From NCBI RefSeq assembly GCF_009799925.1, contig NZ_WELK01000013.1, forward strand, positions 1-64,000: a DNA stretch of 64,000 nt, given 5' to 3'. The stretch is from Pseudomonas sp. R-28-1W-6 (lineage in GTDB: Bacteria > Pseudomonadota > Gammaproteobacteria > Pseudomonadales > Pseudomonadaceae). Both the position numbers and the translations under genes were made by a program. Within the stretch, counting starts at the first letter, position 1; each line of letters begins with the position of its first letter. Below, piece after piece: positions 34,010 through 43,157 of the stretch. Below the pieces are notes generated by a model. It was not told where the DNA came from. It ran no database searches and worked only from the letters and a program-made list of their open reading frames with translations.

Positions 34010-34873
34010 TCAGCCGGCGCGCCGGGGGATCGACAGCAGGCTGGCGGCGAAGATCAGTGCGGCGCCGAGCAGCGAGGTCAGATCGGGCATTTCGCCCCAG
34101 CGCAGCCAGGCGATCAGCCCGGCAAAGACGATGGCCAGGTAGGCGATGGGTCCGATGATGCCGGGCGGGGCCAGGGCGTAGGCCTTGGACATGACGATCT
34201 GGCTGACGGTGGCCAGCAGGCCGACCACCAGCAGCAGACCCAGGTCGTGGCTGTCCAGTGCCTGCCAGGCCCAGGTCAGCGGGATGGCGGAGATCAGGGT
34301 GCTGAACAGGGCGAAGTAGAAGACGATGCGGAAGGCCGGTTCGGTGTCGCTCATCTCGCGGATCGAGACGAAGGCGAAGGCGGCCAGGATGCTGGCGGCC
34401 AGGCCTACCAGCGCCTGGCTGTCGAGCAGCGCCTGGCTGGGCTTGGCCACCAGCAGCACGCCGAGCAGGCCGATGCCGGTGGTCAGCAGCATGCGCCGGG
34501 TCAGCGGCTCCTTCAGCCACCACCAGGCAATCACGGGTGTAAATACCGGCGCCGAGTAGGTGAACAGCATGGCGTCGGCCAGCGGCAGGTGGGCGATGGC
34601 GTAGAAGAAGCAGTACATCGCCGCCAGGCCGTAGGTGGTGCGCCACAGGTGGGACTTCAGACGGGTGGTTTTGAGCGGCCGGGGGCCCTTGAGCAGCACC
34701 AGCGGCAGGAAGAACAGCACGCCGACCAGGTTGCGGAAGAACACCACCGACTCGTTGTTGACGCTGAGCGAGACCTCGCGGATGCCGACGCCCATCAGCG
34801 AGAACAGCAATGCGGAAAGCGCCAGCAGCAGGGCGCCCTGGGCGGGCTTGCTGCTGCGCGAGGGTGGATTCAT
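34010..34873 (-). CDS. EamA/DMT superfamily transporter
   Basis: A 287-residue membrane protein made of two EamA repeats with ten predicted helices, the form of drug/metabolite exporters. The substrate cannot be told from the sequence. It begins one base after the hflD stop, so it is part of the nudix-mnmA-hflD transcription unit. In PAO1 hflD is followed directly by purB, so this gene and the aminopeptidase are additions to the conserved order. Confidence 0.88.
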   Translation of the reverse strand: MNPPSRSSKPAQGALLLALSALLFSLMGVGIREVSLSVNNESVVFFRNLVGVLFFLPLVLLKGPRPLKTTRLKSHLWRTTYGLAAMYCFFYAIAHLPLADAMLFTYSAPVFTPVIAWWWLKEPLTRRMLLTTGIGLLGVLLVAKPSQALLDSQALVGLAASILAAFAFVSIREMSDTEPAFRIVFYFALFSTLISAIPLTWAWQALDSHDLGLLLVVGLLATVSQIVMSKAYALAPPGIIGPIAYLAIVFAGLIAWLRWGEMPDLTSLLGAALIFAASLLSIPRRAG

Positions 34874-34874
34874 G

Positions 34875-35495
34875 TCAGCCGCGCAGCAGCGGGTAGAGTT
34901 CCTTGAGCAGCTTGCGGCGGCCGAGCACCAGTTGCCAGCGGCTACCGCCGAGCTGGCGCCACAGGCGCGCCGAGCGGATGCCGGTGAGCAGCAGGGCGCG
35001 GATCTTCGCCGCGTTGCCGGCCTGCTGCAGGAAGCGCATGTCGCCCTGCACCTGGATGCGCTGACGGAAGGTGCTGATGGTGTCCTGGTATAGGGCGCCG
35101 CAGGAGGAAATCACGTTCTCGTGGGTCAGGCCGAAGTGACCGACCTGTTGCTGGATCTGGTCCAGTCGGCTGCCGATCACCTGCAGCAGGTCGTCGCGCT
35201 TGGCCAGTTGGCGCTCCAGGCCGAGCAGGGCCAGGGCATAGCGGAGCGGCTCGCGCTGCAGGCTCGCCGGGTTGCGTTCCAGGGCACTGGCCAGGGCCTT
35301 GTAACCCTCGCGCAGGTTGAGATCGTCGCCGCCGTAGACTTCCAGGGTGTTCTTCGGGTCGCGTACCAGCAGGCTGCCGAGCAGACAGCTGATGTCGGCT
35401 TCACTGGCCTGGCCGGTGCGCGCGATCTTGTCCACCAGGGTGGTGGCTTCGAAGACGGCGGCGAGGGCGGTCAACTGCTCCTGAATCGGGCTCAT
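34875..35495 (-). CDS. hflD: High-frequency lysogenization protein HflD homologue
   Basis: A 206-residue all-helical peripheral membrane protein of the HflD (YcfC) family, which in E. coli interacts with phage lambda CII. Its cellular role is unclear, but it is nearly always found beside mnmA and purB, as here. The phrases GSLLVRDPKNTLEVYGG and LLLTGIRSARLWRQLGG are family-typical. Its ATG overlaps the mnmA stop by four bases. Confidence 0.93.
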   Translation of the reverse strand: MSPIQEQLTALAAVFEATTLVDKIARTGQASEADISCLLGSLLVRDPKNTLEVYGGDDLNLREGYKALASALERNPASLQREPLRYALALLGLERQLAKRDDLLQVIGSRLDQIQQQVGHFGLTHENVISSCGALYQDTISTFRQRIQVQGDMRFLQQAGNAAKIRALLLTGIRSARLWRQLGGSRWQLVLGRRKLLKELYPLLRG

Positions 35496-36622
35496 GCCAG
35501 GCTGGCTCCGGCAAACCAGGGTTCGGCACTTTCGATCACGCCGCCGCCGAGGCAGACCTCGCCATCGTAGAACACAACGGACTGGCCGGGGGTGACGGCG
35601 CGCTGTGGTTCGGCGAACACGGCGCGGTAGCCGTTCGCGGTCTGTTCCAGGGTGCAGGTCTGGTCGCTCTGCCGGTAGCGCACCTTGGCGGTGAGCTGGC
35701 GCGGGCCGCTCAGGTCGACCGGGTTGACCCAGTAGATTTCCGAGGCGAGCAGGGCACGGCTGAACAGCCAGGGGTGTTCGTTGCCCTGGCCGACCAGCAG
35801 CACGTTGCGCTTCAGGTCCTTGGCCAGCACGTACCAAGGTTCGTCACCGGCGTCCTTGAGGCCGCCGATGCCGAGGCCCTGGCGCTGGCCTATGGTGTGG
35901 TACATCAGGCCGTGGTGGCGGCCGATCACTTCACCCTCGATGGTCTCGATGTCGCCCGGCTGGGCGGGCAGGTACTGTTTGAGGAAGTCGCTGAAGCGCC
36001 GTTCGCCGATGAAGCAGATGCCGGTGGAGTCCTTCTTCTTGGCAGTGGCCAGCTCGTATTTCTCGGCGATGGCGCGCACCTGGGGTTTCTCCAGTTCGCC
36101 GACCGGGAACAGGGTGCGGCCGATCTGCTCGCCGCCGACGGCGTGCAGGAAGTAGCTCTGATCCTTGTTCGGGTCGAGGCCCTTGAGCAGCTCGCTGCGG
36201 CCGTCGCTATCGCGGCGGCGCACGTAGTGGCCGGTGGCGATCAGGTCGGCGCCCAGGCTCAGGGCGTACTCGAGGAAGGCTTTGAACTTGATCTCGCGGT
36301 TGCACAGGATGTCCGGGTTCGGCGTGCGTCCGGCCTTGTATTCGGCGAGGAAGTGCTCGAACACGTTGTCCCAGTATTCGGCGGCGAAGTTGGCGGTGTG
36401 CAGCTTGATGCCGATCTTGTCGCACACGGCCTGGGCGTCGGCCAGGTCGTCCATGGCGGTGCAGTATTCCGTGCCATCGTCCTCTTCCCAGTTCTTCATG
36501 AACAGGCCTTCCACCTGGTAACCCTGTTCGAGCAGCAGGAGAGCGGACACGGAAGAGTCCACGCCGCCGGACATGCCGACGATTACGCGTTGTTGGGCGG
36601 GGGCGGTGGTGGTGCTGGACAT
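35492..36622 (-). CDS. mnmA: tRNA-specific 2-thiouridylase MnmA
   Basis: This 376-residue enzyme puts the sulfur on position 2 of the wobble uridine in Lys, Glu and Gln tRNAs. The PP-loop motif GMSGGVDSS (residues 16-24) binds ATP. The catalytic cysteine pair is Cys107 (PDILCNRE) and Cys203 (STGICFIGER). Its sulfur arrives through the Tus relay, whose last members (tusDCB, tusE) are encoded 17 kb away in this same window. It lies 64 bases after the nudix gene and is coupled to hflD. Confidence 0.97.
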   Translation of the reverse strand: MSSTTTAPAQQRVIVGMSGGVDSSVSALLLLEQGYQVEGLFMKNWEEDDGTEYCTAMDDLADAQAVCDKIGIKLHTANFAAEYWDNVFEHFLAEYKAGRTPNPDILCNREIKFKAFLEYALSLGADLIATGHYVRRRDSDGRSELLKGLDPNKDQSYFLHAVGGEQIGRTLFPVGELEKPQVRAIAEKYELATAKKKDSTGICFIGERRFSDFLKQYLPAQPGDIETIEGEVIGRHHGLMYHTIGQRQGLGIGGLKDAGDEPWYVLAKDLKRNVLLVGQGNEHPWLFSRALLASEIYWVNPVDLSGPRQLTAKVRYRQSDQTCTLEQTANGYRAVFAEPQRAVTPGQSVVFYDGEVCLGGGVIESAEPWFAGASLA

Positions 36623-36686
36623 AGGAATCGTGGGTGGTGACTGCAGGAGGGCGCGATTCTAGCAGGCGCGGGCGCCCGGCGGCGAA

Positions 36687-37133
36687 TCAGGCCGGATCGC
36701 GGATCAGGCTGAGCGGGAAGTGTTCGCCGGCCAGGTAGTCGTCGATACAGCGCAGCACCAGCTGGCTGCGCCAGCGCTCGGGTTGCTCGGCCAGTTCTTC
36801 GCGGGTCAGCCAGCGCGGACCGATGATGCCGTCGTCCAGCGGGCTGTCCGCCAGATGGCGCATTGGCTTGGCGGCGAAACACACGCGCTGGTAAGTCACG
36901 CCGTTGCTTGGGGCGGTGTAGAGGTAGATACCGGTGACGGCGGTCAGCTCGACCTGCCAGCCGGTTTCTTCCAGGGTTTCGCGCAAAGCGGCGTCGATGA
37001 GACTTTCGTCGGCTTCCAGATGACCGGCAGGCTGGTTTAATACCACCTGGCCGCCAGCCAGCTCTTCGACCAGGAGGAAGCGCCCCTGGTCTTCTACGAC
37101 GGTCGCCACCGTAACGTGGGGAGTAAAGCGCAT
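36687..37133 (-). CDS. NUDIX hydrolase (NudJ-like)
   Basis: A 148-residue NUDIX enzyme with a complete box from Gly37 to Gly58: G-x5-E-x7-RE-xx-EE-x-G, read as GHLEADESLIDAALRETLEE then TG. It resembles NudJ (YmfB), a phosphatase for thiamin and nucleoside pyrophosphates that is usually encoded next to mnmA. The ATG at 37133 has GGAGG seven bases upstream; a longer frame to 37199 lacks such support. It diverges from icd. Confidence 0.88.
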   Translation of the reverse strand: MRFTPHVTVATVVEDQGRFLLVEELAGGQVVLNQPAGHLEADESLIDAALRETLEETGWQVELTAVTGIYLYTAPSNGVTYQRVCFAAKPMRHLADSPLDDGIIGPRWLTREELAEQPERWRSQLVLRCIDDYLAGEHFPLSLIRDPA

Positions 37134-37259
37134 ATGCACCTCCGCAAATAGGGCGTCGGATGGTAGCGGCAGATTCTGCCAGCGACCAGATCCGCGCATT
37201 CCGCAGGCGAGCTGCTAGGATAAAAGTCGGTTGCAATTGCGAGCTTATGTAGTGCCGCC

Positions 37260-37274
37260 TGTAGTTTGACTACA
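37260..37274 (+). promoter_or_regulatory. RccR-type operator upstream of icd, site 1 (15-bp class)
   Basis: The palindrome TGTAGTTTGACTACA has perfect six-base arms with a three-base spacer, the layout of the 15-bp aceE-class RccR site. A further half site TGTAGT lies 12 bases upstream at 37248. It is about 185 bases before the icd start. Confidence 0.6.
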
Positions 37275-37353
37275 AGAAGTGCTGCGAGGCAGCATTGGCG
37301 CAGCTCTCGTAGCCGCAATGCGGTAAGGAAATGTCGAAAAGTGCGTGACTTTC

Positions 37354-37368
37354 TGTAGAAAAACTACA
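37354..37368 (+). promoter_or_regulatory. RccR-type operator upstream of icd, site 2 (15-bp class)
   Basis: TGTAGAAAAACTACA is a second 15-bp palindrome with five-base perfect arms. It starts 94 bp after site 1, close to nine helical turns, and about 90 bases before the icd start. Two sites in phase could allow looping or cooperative binding. Confidence 0.55.
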
Positions 37369-37458
37369 AGAATGTGTCGCCTTTCCGAGACCCAAAGTTC
37401 CATTCGCCACGCCATCCGCGTGGCGGAATGTCAGACCACGAAAACAACGGAGTCAAGC

Positions 37459-38715
37459 ATGGGATACCAGAAGATCCAGGTGCCAGCGACCGGTGACAAA
37501 ATCACCGTCAACGCCGACATGTCCCTGAACGTACCGAACAACCCGATCATCCCGTTCATCGAGGGTGATGGCATCGGCGTCGACATCAGCCCGGTGATGA
37601 TCAAGGTCGTCGATGCGGCCGTCGAAAAAGCCTACGGCGGCGCGCGCAAGATTTCCTGGATGGAAGTCTACGCCGGCGAGAAGGCCACCCAGGTCTACGA
37701 CCAGGACACCTGGCTGCCGAAAGAAACCCTGGAAGCCGTACGTGACTACGTTGTTTCCATCAAGGGCCCGCTGACCACTCCGGTCGGTGGCGGCATCCGC
37801 TCGCTGAACGTGGCCCTGCGCCAGGAGCTGGATCTGTATGTCTGCCTGCGCCCGGTGCGCTGGTTCGAAGGCGTGCCGAGCCCGGTGAAGAAGCCTGGCG
37901 ATGTCGACATGACCATCTTCCGTGAAAACTCCGAAGACATTTATGCCGGTATCGAGTGGAAGGCCGGTTCGCCCGAGGCGAACAAGGTCATCAAGTTCCT
38001 GAAGGAAGAAATGGGCGTCACCAAGATCCGTTTCGACCAGGACTGCGGTATCGGCGTCAAGCCGGTTTCCAAGGAAGGCACCAAGCGCCTGGCGCGCAAG
38101 GCTCTGCAGTACGCTGTCGACAACGACCGTGACTCGCTGACCATCGTGCACAAAGGCAACATCATGAAGTTCACCGAAGGTGCCTTCAAGGATTGGAGCT
38201 ACGAAGTCGCACGTGACGAGTTCGGCGCCGAGCTGCTGGATGGCGGCCCGTGGATGCAGTTCAAGAACCCGAAGACCGGCAAGAACATCGTGGTCAAGGA
38301 CGCCATCGCCGACGCCATGCTGCAGCAGATCCTGCTGCGTCCGGCCGAGTACGACGTGATCGCCACCCTGAACCTGAACGGTGACTACCTGTCCGACGCC
38401 CTGGCGGCCGAAGTGGGCGGTATCGGTATCGCGCCGGGGGCCAACCTGTCCGATACCATCGCCATGTTCGAAGCGACCCATGGTACTGCGCCGAAGTACG
38501 CCGGTCTGGACAAGGTCAACCCGGGCTCGCTGATCCTCTCCGCCGAGATGATGCTGCGCCACATGGGCTGGACCGAAGCGGCCGACCTGATCATCAAGGG
38601 CACCAACGGTGCCATCGCCGCGAAGACCGTGACCTACGACTTCGAGCGTCTGATGGAAGGTGCTGAGCTGCTGTCCTGCTCGCAGTTCGGTGATGCCATG
38701 ATCGCCAAGATGTAA
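37459..38715 (+). CDS. icd: NADP-dependent isocitrate dehydrogenase
   Basis: The 418-residue homodimeric enzyme oxidises isocitrate to 2-oxoglutarate in the TCA cycle and competes with AceA for substrate. The substrate loop holds Ser115 in GIRSLNVALRQ, equivalent to E. coli Ser113, the site phosphorylated by AceK. The metal and coenzyme motifs GDYLSDALAAEVGGIG and ATHGTAP are present. The start at 37459 has CGGAG upstream. The 325-base region before it carries two 15-bp RccR-type palindromes, which suggests control linked to the KDPG pool. Confidence 0.97.
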   Translation: MGYQKIQVPATGDKITVNADMSLNVPNNPIIPFIEGDGIGVDISPVMIKVVDAAVEKAYGGARKISWMEVYAGEKATQVYDQDTWLPKETLEAVRDYVVSIKGPLTTPVGGGIRSLNVALRQELDLYVCLRPVRWFEGVPSPVKKPGDVDMTIFRENSEDIYAGIEWKAGSPEANKVIKFLKEEMGVTKIRFDQDCGIGVKPVSKEGTKRLARKALQYAVDNDRDSLTIVHKGNIMKFTEGAFKDWSYEVARDEFGAELLDGGPWMQFKNPKTGKNIVVKDAIADAMLQQILLRPAEYDVIATLNLNGDYLSDALAAEVGGIGIAPGANLSDTIAMFEATHGTAPKYAGLDKVNPGSLILSAEMMLRHMGWTEAADLIIKGTNGAIAAKTVTYDFERLMEGAELLSCSQFGDAMIAKM

Positions 38716-38733
38716 GGCGACCAGCGGCAACAA

Positions 38734-38765
38734 AAAAAGGCCGGTCATATGACCGGCCTTTTTTA
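38734..38765. terminator. Bidirectional terminator between icd and cspD
   Basis: A perfect palindrome (aaggccggtcat/atgaccggcctt, 38737-38760) is flanked by A-run and T-run, so it can end both convergent transcripts. Confidence 0.92.
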
Positions 38766-38779
38766 TTCCAGGCTTTTTA

Positions 38780-39043
38780 TCAGGCTTCTACCGGTACGCT
38801 CTGTGGCGAGCTGGTGGTCGCCGGCGTTTCACTGGTAGCCTGAGCGGCGCTGATATTCACGGCGTGCAGGCCCTTGGGGCCTTGCAGAATATCGAAGCTC
38901 ACCGGTTGGCCGGCCTTGAGAGTCTTGTAACCGTCCATCTGGATGGCCGAGTAGTGGGCGAACAGGTCCTCATCTCGGCCGTCGGCCACGATGAACCCGT
39001 AGCCCTTGGCGTTGTTGAACCACTTGACCTTACCGCTAAGCAT
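38780..39043 (-). CDS. cspD: Cold-shock-like protein CspD
   Basis: An 87-residue single-stranded nucleic acid binding protein with the cold-shock domain motifs KVKWFNNAKGYGFI (RNP1) and DLFAHYSAI (RNP2). In E. coli CspD inhibits DNA replication in stationary phase and is degraded by Lon. The C-terminal tail beyond residue 68 is low-complexity. As in other Pseudomonas it diverges from clpS. AGAGGG precedes the ATG. Confidence 0.93.
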   Translation of the reverse strand: MLSGKVKWFNNAKGYGFIVADGRDEDLFAHYSAIQMDGYKTLKAGQPVSFDILQGPKGLHAVNISAAQATSETPATTSSPQSVPVEA

Positions 39044-39274
39044 GCTGACATCCCTCTGCAAAGGACTCCATCTCTGGAGTATCATCCACTTCAGTTCCGC
39101 GCATGCAATCAACCGGGCTGGGCGAGTGCGCGGAACCCCGATACCCGAGACGGGTACTAACTGTTTGTAACACCCTTTTGCCGTTAGTCAAGGCGCTTCG
39201 GCAGCTGGCTGAGAAGCCGGTCATAAACCTGTCTAGCATCCCTGTTCGCTCAGCCACGAAGCATTCAATTTCGC

Positions 39275-39637
39275 ATGCATGCAAGTAGCCAGATTCGTCT
39301 AACATTCAATCAGGATCGTCCCGCAACGCGCGAGGACGAGGGTTCCGGTCTGGCTGTTCAGGAAGCCAAGCCGTCGCTGCAGGCGCCGCCGATGTACAAG
39401 GTGCTGCTGTTCAACGACGACTACACGCCGATGGACTTCGTGGTCGAGGTGTTGGAGTTGTTCTTCAACCACAACCGCGAGCTGGCCACCAAGATCATGC
39501 TGACCGTCCATACAGAGGGGCGGGCAATCTGCGGTCTGTATACCCGCGATATCGCAGAAACCAAGGCCATGCAGGTCAACCAGTACGCCCGGGAAAGCCA
39601 GCATCCGCTACTCTGTGAGATAGAGAAGGACGGTTAA
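39275..39637 (+). CDS. clpS: ClpS adaptor for N-degron substrates
   Basis: A 120-residue adaptor that passes proteins with destabilising N-termini to ClpAP. The core begins YKVLLFNDDYTPMDFVVEVL, which holds the N-end pocket residues (Asn-Asp, then Met), and ends in the conserved ARESQHPLLCEIEKDG. An unstructured N-terminal extension (about 38 residues) is typical and is needed for handing over substrate. clpA follows 29 bases later, so they form an operon. Confidence 0.95.
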   Translation: MHASSQIRLTFNQDRPATREDEGSGLAVQEAKPSLQAPPMYKVLLFNDDYTPMDFVVEVLELFFNHNRELATKIMLTVHTEGRAICGLYTRDIAETKAMQVNQYARESQHPLLCEIEKDG

Positions 39638-39666
39638 TACCGGCCGCTTGGGTAAGAGGTGAAGCT

Positions 39667-41937
39667 ATGTTGAATCGAGAGCTGGAAGTCACCCTCAATC
39701 TGGCCTTCAAGGAGGCACGCGGCAAGCGACATGAATTCATGACGGTAGAGCACCTGCTGCTCGCCCTGCTGGATAACGAGGCTGCCGCCACCGTGCTGCG
39801 TGCGTGCGGCGCCAATCTGGACAAACTGCGTCACGATCTGCAGGAGTTCATCGACTCCACCACGCCGCTGATTCCCCAGCACGACGAAGAGCGCGAAACC
39901 CAGCCGACCCTGGGCTTCCAGCGCGTACTACAGCGTGCGGTCTTCCATGTGCAGAGTTCGGGCAAGCGCGAAGTGACCGGTGCCAACGTGCTGGTGGCGA
40001 TCTTCAGCGAGCAGGAAAGCCAGGCCGTGTTTCTGCTCAAGCAGCAGAGCGTGGCGCGCATCGACGTGGTCAACTACATCGCCCATGGCATCTCCAAGGT
40101 GCCGGGGCATGCGGATCATTCCGACAGCGAACAGGAAATGCAGGACGACGAGAGTGGCGATTCGCCCACCTCGAGCAATCCGCTGGATGCCTACGCCAGC
40201 AATCTGAACGAGCTGTCCCGCCAGGGGCGTATCGATCCGTTGGTCGGCCGCGAGCAGGAAGTCGAGCGCGTGGCGCAGATCCTCGCGCGGCGGCGCAAGA
40301 ACAACCCGCTGCTGGTCGGCGAGGCCGGGGTGGGCAAGACCGCCATCGCCGAGGGGCTGGCCAAGCGCATCGTCGATGGTCAGGTGCCGGACCTGCTGTC
40401 CGGTAGCGTGGTGTATTCCCTCGATCTCGGCGCGCTGCTGGCGGGCACCAAGTACCGCGGTGACTTCGAGAAGCGCTTCAAGGCCTTGCTTAACGAGTTG
40501 CGCAAGCGCCCGCAGGCGATCCTGTTCATCGACGAGATCCACACCATCATCGGAGCCGGGGCGGCGTCGGGCGGGGTGATGGATGCGTCCAACCTGCTCA
40601 AGCCGCTGCTGTCGTCGGGCGAGATCCGCTGCATCGGCTCCACCACCTTCCAGGAATTCCGTGGCATCTTCGAGAAGGACCGTGCCCTGGCCCGACGCTT
40701 CCAGAAGGTCGATGTCAGCGAGCCGTCGGTCGAGGATACCGTGGGCATCCTGCGCGGGCTCAGGGCGCGCTTCGAACAGCATCACCATATCGAGTACAGC
40801 GACGAGGCTCTGCGTGCGGCTGCCGAGCTGGCGGCGCGCTACATCAATGACCGGCACATGCCGGACAAGGCCATCGACGTGATCGACGAGGCGGGTGCCT
40901 ACCAGCGCCTGCAGCCGGAAGAGAAGCGCGCCAAGCGCATCGAGGTCGCCCAGGTCGAAGACATTGTCGCCAAGATCGCGCGGATTCCCCCGAAGCACGT
41001 CACCAGTTCCGACAAGGAGCTGCTGCGCAACCTGGAACGCGACCTCAAGCTGACCGTGTTCGGCCAGGATGCGGCGATCGACTCCCTGGCGACCGCGATC
41101 AAGCTGTCGCGTGCCGGCCTCAAGGCGCCGGACAAGCCGGTAGGCTCCTTCCTGTTCGCCGGGCCGACCGGTGTCGGCAAGACCGAGGCCGCTCGTCAGC
41201 TGGCCAAGGCCATGGGCATCGAGCTGGTGCGTTTCGACATGTCCGAGTACATGGAACGGCACACCGTGTCGCGCCTGATCGGTGCGCCGCCCGGTTACGT
41301 CGGGTTCGACCAGGGCGGTCTGCTGACCGAGGCGATCACCAAGCAGCCGCATTGCGTGCTGCTGCTCGACGAGATCGAGAAAGCCCATCCGGAAGTCTTC
41401 AACCTGTTGCTGCAGGTGATGGACCACGGCACCCTGACCGACAACAACGGGCGCAAGGCGGACTTCCGCAACGTGATCCTGATCATGACCACCAACGCCG
41501 GGGCGGAAACCGCGGCGCGGGCCTCTATCGGCTTCACCTATCAGGACCACTCGTCCGATGCCATGGAAGTGATCAAGAAGAGCTTCACTCCGGAGTTCCG
41601 CAATCGTCTGGATACCATCATCCAGTTCGGTCGCCTGAGTCACGAGGTGATCAAGAGCATCGTCGACAAGTTCCTCACCGAGCTGCAGGCGCAACTCGAG
41701 GACAAGCACGTGCTGCTGGAAGTCAGTGATGCGGCGCGTGGCTGGCTGGCCGAGAAGGGTTATGACGTGGCGATGGGGGCAAGGCCGATGGCGCGCCTGA
41801 TCCAGGACAAGATCAAGCGTCCGCTGGCGGAGGAAATCCTCTTCGGCGAACTGGCCGAGCATGGCGGTGTGGTGCACATCGACCTGGTTGGCGACGAGCT
41901 GCGTTTCGAGTTCGAGACCACGGCAGAGCCGGCCTGA
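39667..41937 (+). CDS. clpA: ATP-dependent Clp protease ATP-binding subunit ClpA
   Basis: A 756-residue AAA+ unfoldase for ClpP. The N-terminal Clp_N repeat domain (about 1-150) binds ClpS. AAA domain 1 has Walker A GEAGVGKT near residue 219 and Walker B ILFIDEIH. AAA domain 2 has Walker A GPTGVGKT near 499 and Walker B VLLLDEIEKAHPE. No M-domain insert is seen, which separates it from ClpB. It forms an operon with clpS and is followed by a strong terminator. Confidence 0.97.
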   Translation: MLNRELEVTLNLAFKEARGKRHEFMTVEHLLLALLDNEAAATVLRACGANLDKLRHDLQEFIDSTTPLIPQHDEERETQPTLGFQRVLQRAVFHVQSSGKREVTGANVLVAIFSEQESQAVFLLKQQSVARIDVVNYIAHGISKVPGHADHSDSEQEMQDDESGDSPTSSNPLDAYASNLNELSRQGRIDPLVGREQEVERVAQILARRRKNNPLLVGEAGVGKTAIAEGLAKRIVDGQVPDLLSGSVVYSLDLGALLAGTKYRGDFEKRFKALLNELRKRPQAILFIDEIHTIIGAGAASGGVMDASNLLKPLLSSGEIRCIGSTTFQEFRGIFEKDRALARRFQKVDVSEPSVEDTVGILRGLRARFEQHHHIEYSDEALRAAAELAARYINDRHMPDKAIDVIDEAGAYQRLQPEEKRAKRIEVAQVEDIVAKIARIPPKHVTSSDKELLRNLERDLKLTVFGQDAAIDSLATAIKLSRAGLKAPDKPVGSFLFAGPTGVGKTEAARQLAKAMGIELVRFDMSEYMERHTVSRLIGAPPGYVGFDQGGLLTEAITKQPHCVLLLDEIEKAHPEVFNLLLQVMDHGTLTDNNGRKADFRNVILIMTTNAGAETAARASIGFTYQDHSSDAMEVIKKSFTPEFRNRLDTIIQFGRLSHEVIKSIVDKFLTELQAQLEDKHVLLEVSDAARGWLAEKGYDVAMGARPMARLIQDKIKRPLAEEILFGELAEHGGVVHIDLVGDELRFEFETTAEPA

Positions 41938-41954
41938 TCGGAAAAAGAGGCAAA

Positions 41955-41985
41955 CGAAAACGCCCGGCAGTGCCGGGCGTTTTCA
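41955..41985. terminator. Bidirectional terminator after clpA
   Basis: The stem aaaacgcccggca/tgccgggcgtttt (41957-41983, short loop) is flanked by A and T runs and lies between convergent clpA and infA. Confidence 0.9.
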
Positions 41986-42076
41986 TATCAACTGGGCTTG
42001 TTCAAAGGCTCGCGAGCTGGATTCAGGCCGTTTTCAACACGGTATGGTCAGCGCGCAGCAGCCTTTGAGCAGGCTC

Positions 42077-42295
42077 TTAGCGGGCGCGGTAGGTGATACG
42101 GCCCTTGCTCAGGTCGTACGGCGTCAGCTCGACGCGGACCTTGTCGCCAGTGAGAATGCGGATGTAGTTCTTGCGCATCTTTCCGGAGATATGCGCGGTA
42201 ACGACGTGCCCATTTTCCAACTCCACACGGAACATGGTGTTGGGCAGGGTGTCGACGACAGTGCCTTCCATTTCGAAGCTGTCTTCTTTCGACAT
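42077..42295 (-). CDS. infA: Translation initiation factor IF-1
   Basis: A 72-residue OB-fold protein that binds the ribosomal A site during initiation. The sequence begins [19 protein letters not shown] and ends with the conserved KGRITYRAR. Its place beside bpt, aat and clpA is conserved in gamma-proteobacteria. Confidence 0.97.
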
Positions 42296-42395
42296 GCAGT
42301 AAAGCCCTCGGTGTCCAATGAATGGCCCGGCGCAACTGGCCCCAGGCAAAAGCGGCGTGCATTGTGCCCGAAAATGCGGCCTGCCGCCAAGGGCT

Positions 42396-43103
42396 TCAGC
42401 TGAGGGCGGTCCAGCGCTGATTGACGAACAGCTCGATGGGGCGGTACTGGGTCTTGTAACTCATCTTCCGGCAGTTCTTGATCCAGTAGCCGAGATAGAC
42501 CGCCTGCAGGCCCAGTCGAGCGCTTTCGCCGATCTGCCAGAGGATGGCGAAACGGCCCAGGCTGCGGCGTTCTTCATCGGGGTCGTAGAAGGTGTAAACC
42601 GCCGAAAGGCCGTTGGGCAGCACATCGGTGACGGCGATGGCGAGCAGGCGCTGGTTCAGGCGGAACTCGTAGAAGCGCGCAAAGGGCAGGTCGCGGACCA
42701 GGAAGGTGCTGAACTGGTCGCGGCTGGGCGGGTACATGTCGCCATCGGCATGGCGCTGTTCGATGTAGCGCACGTAGAGGTCGTAGTATTCCTCGTTGAA
42801 CGCCGGGCGCACGGCGCGCACCTGGATGTCCGCGTTGCGCTTGAGGATGCGCCGCTGCTGGCGGTTGGGGATGAATTGGGCGGCGGGGATGCGGGCCGGG
42901 ACGCAGGCCGTGCAGCGCTGGCAGTGGGGGCGGTAGAGGTGGTCGCCGCTGCGGCGGAAACCCATCTCGGACAGTTCGGCATACACCTGCACATCCATGG
43001 GCTGGCTGGGGTCGAGAAACAGCGTAGTGGCCTGTTCCTCGGGCAGGTAGCTGCAAGGATGTGGCTGGGTGGCGTAGAACTTGAGACGGGCCAGCTCGGT
43101 CAT
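42396..43103 (-). CDS. bpt: Aspartate/glutamate leucyltransferase Bpt
   Basis: A 235-residue N-degron transferase that adds leucine to proteins beginning with Asp or Glu and so makes them ClpS/ClpAP substrates. The N-terminal cysteine motif CQRCTACVP near residue 65 and the conserved [25 protein letters not shown] are present. It was formerly annotated as an arginyl (Ate) transferase; the bacterial form uses leucyl-tRNA. The ATG is at 43103. It follows aat by about 54 bases. Confidence 0.95.
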
Positions 43104-43157
43104 GGTCAACCCTCGGGAAAACCCATAAACAAGTGTATGCCAGCCTGGCGGTGTCGC

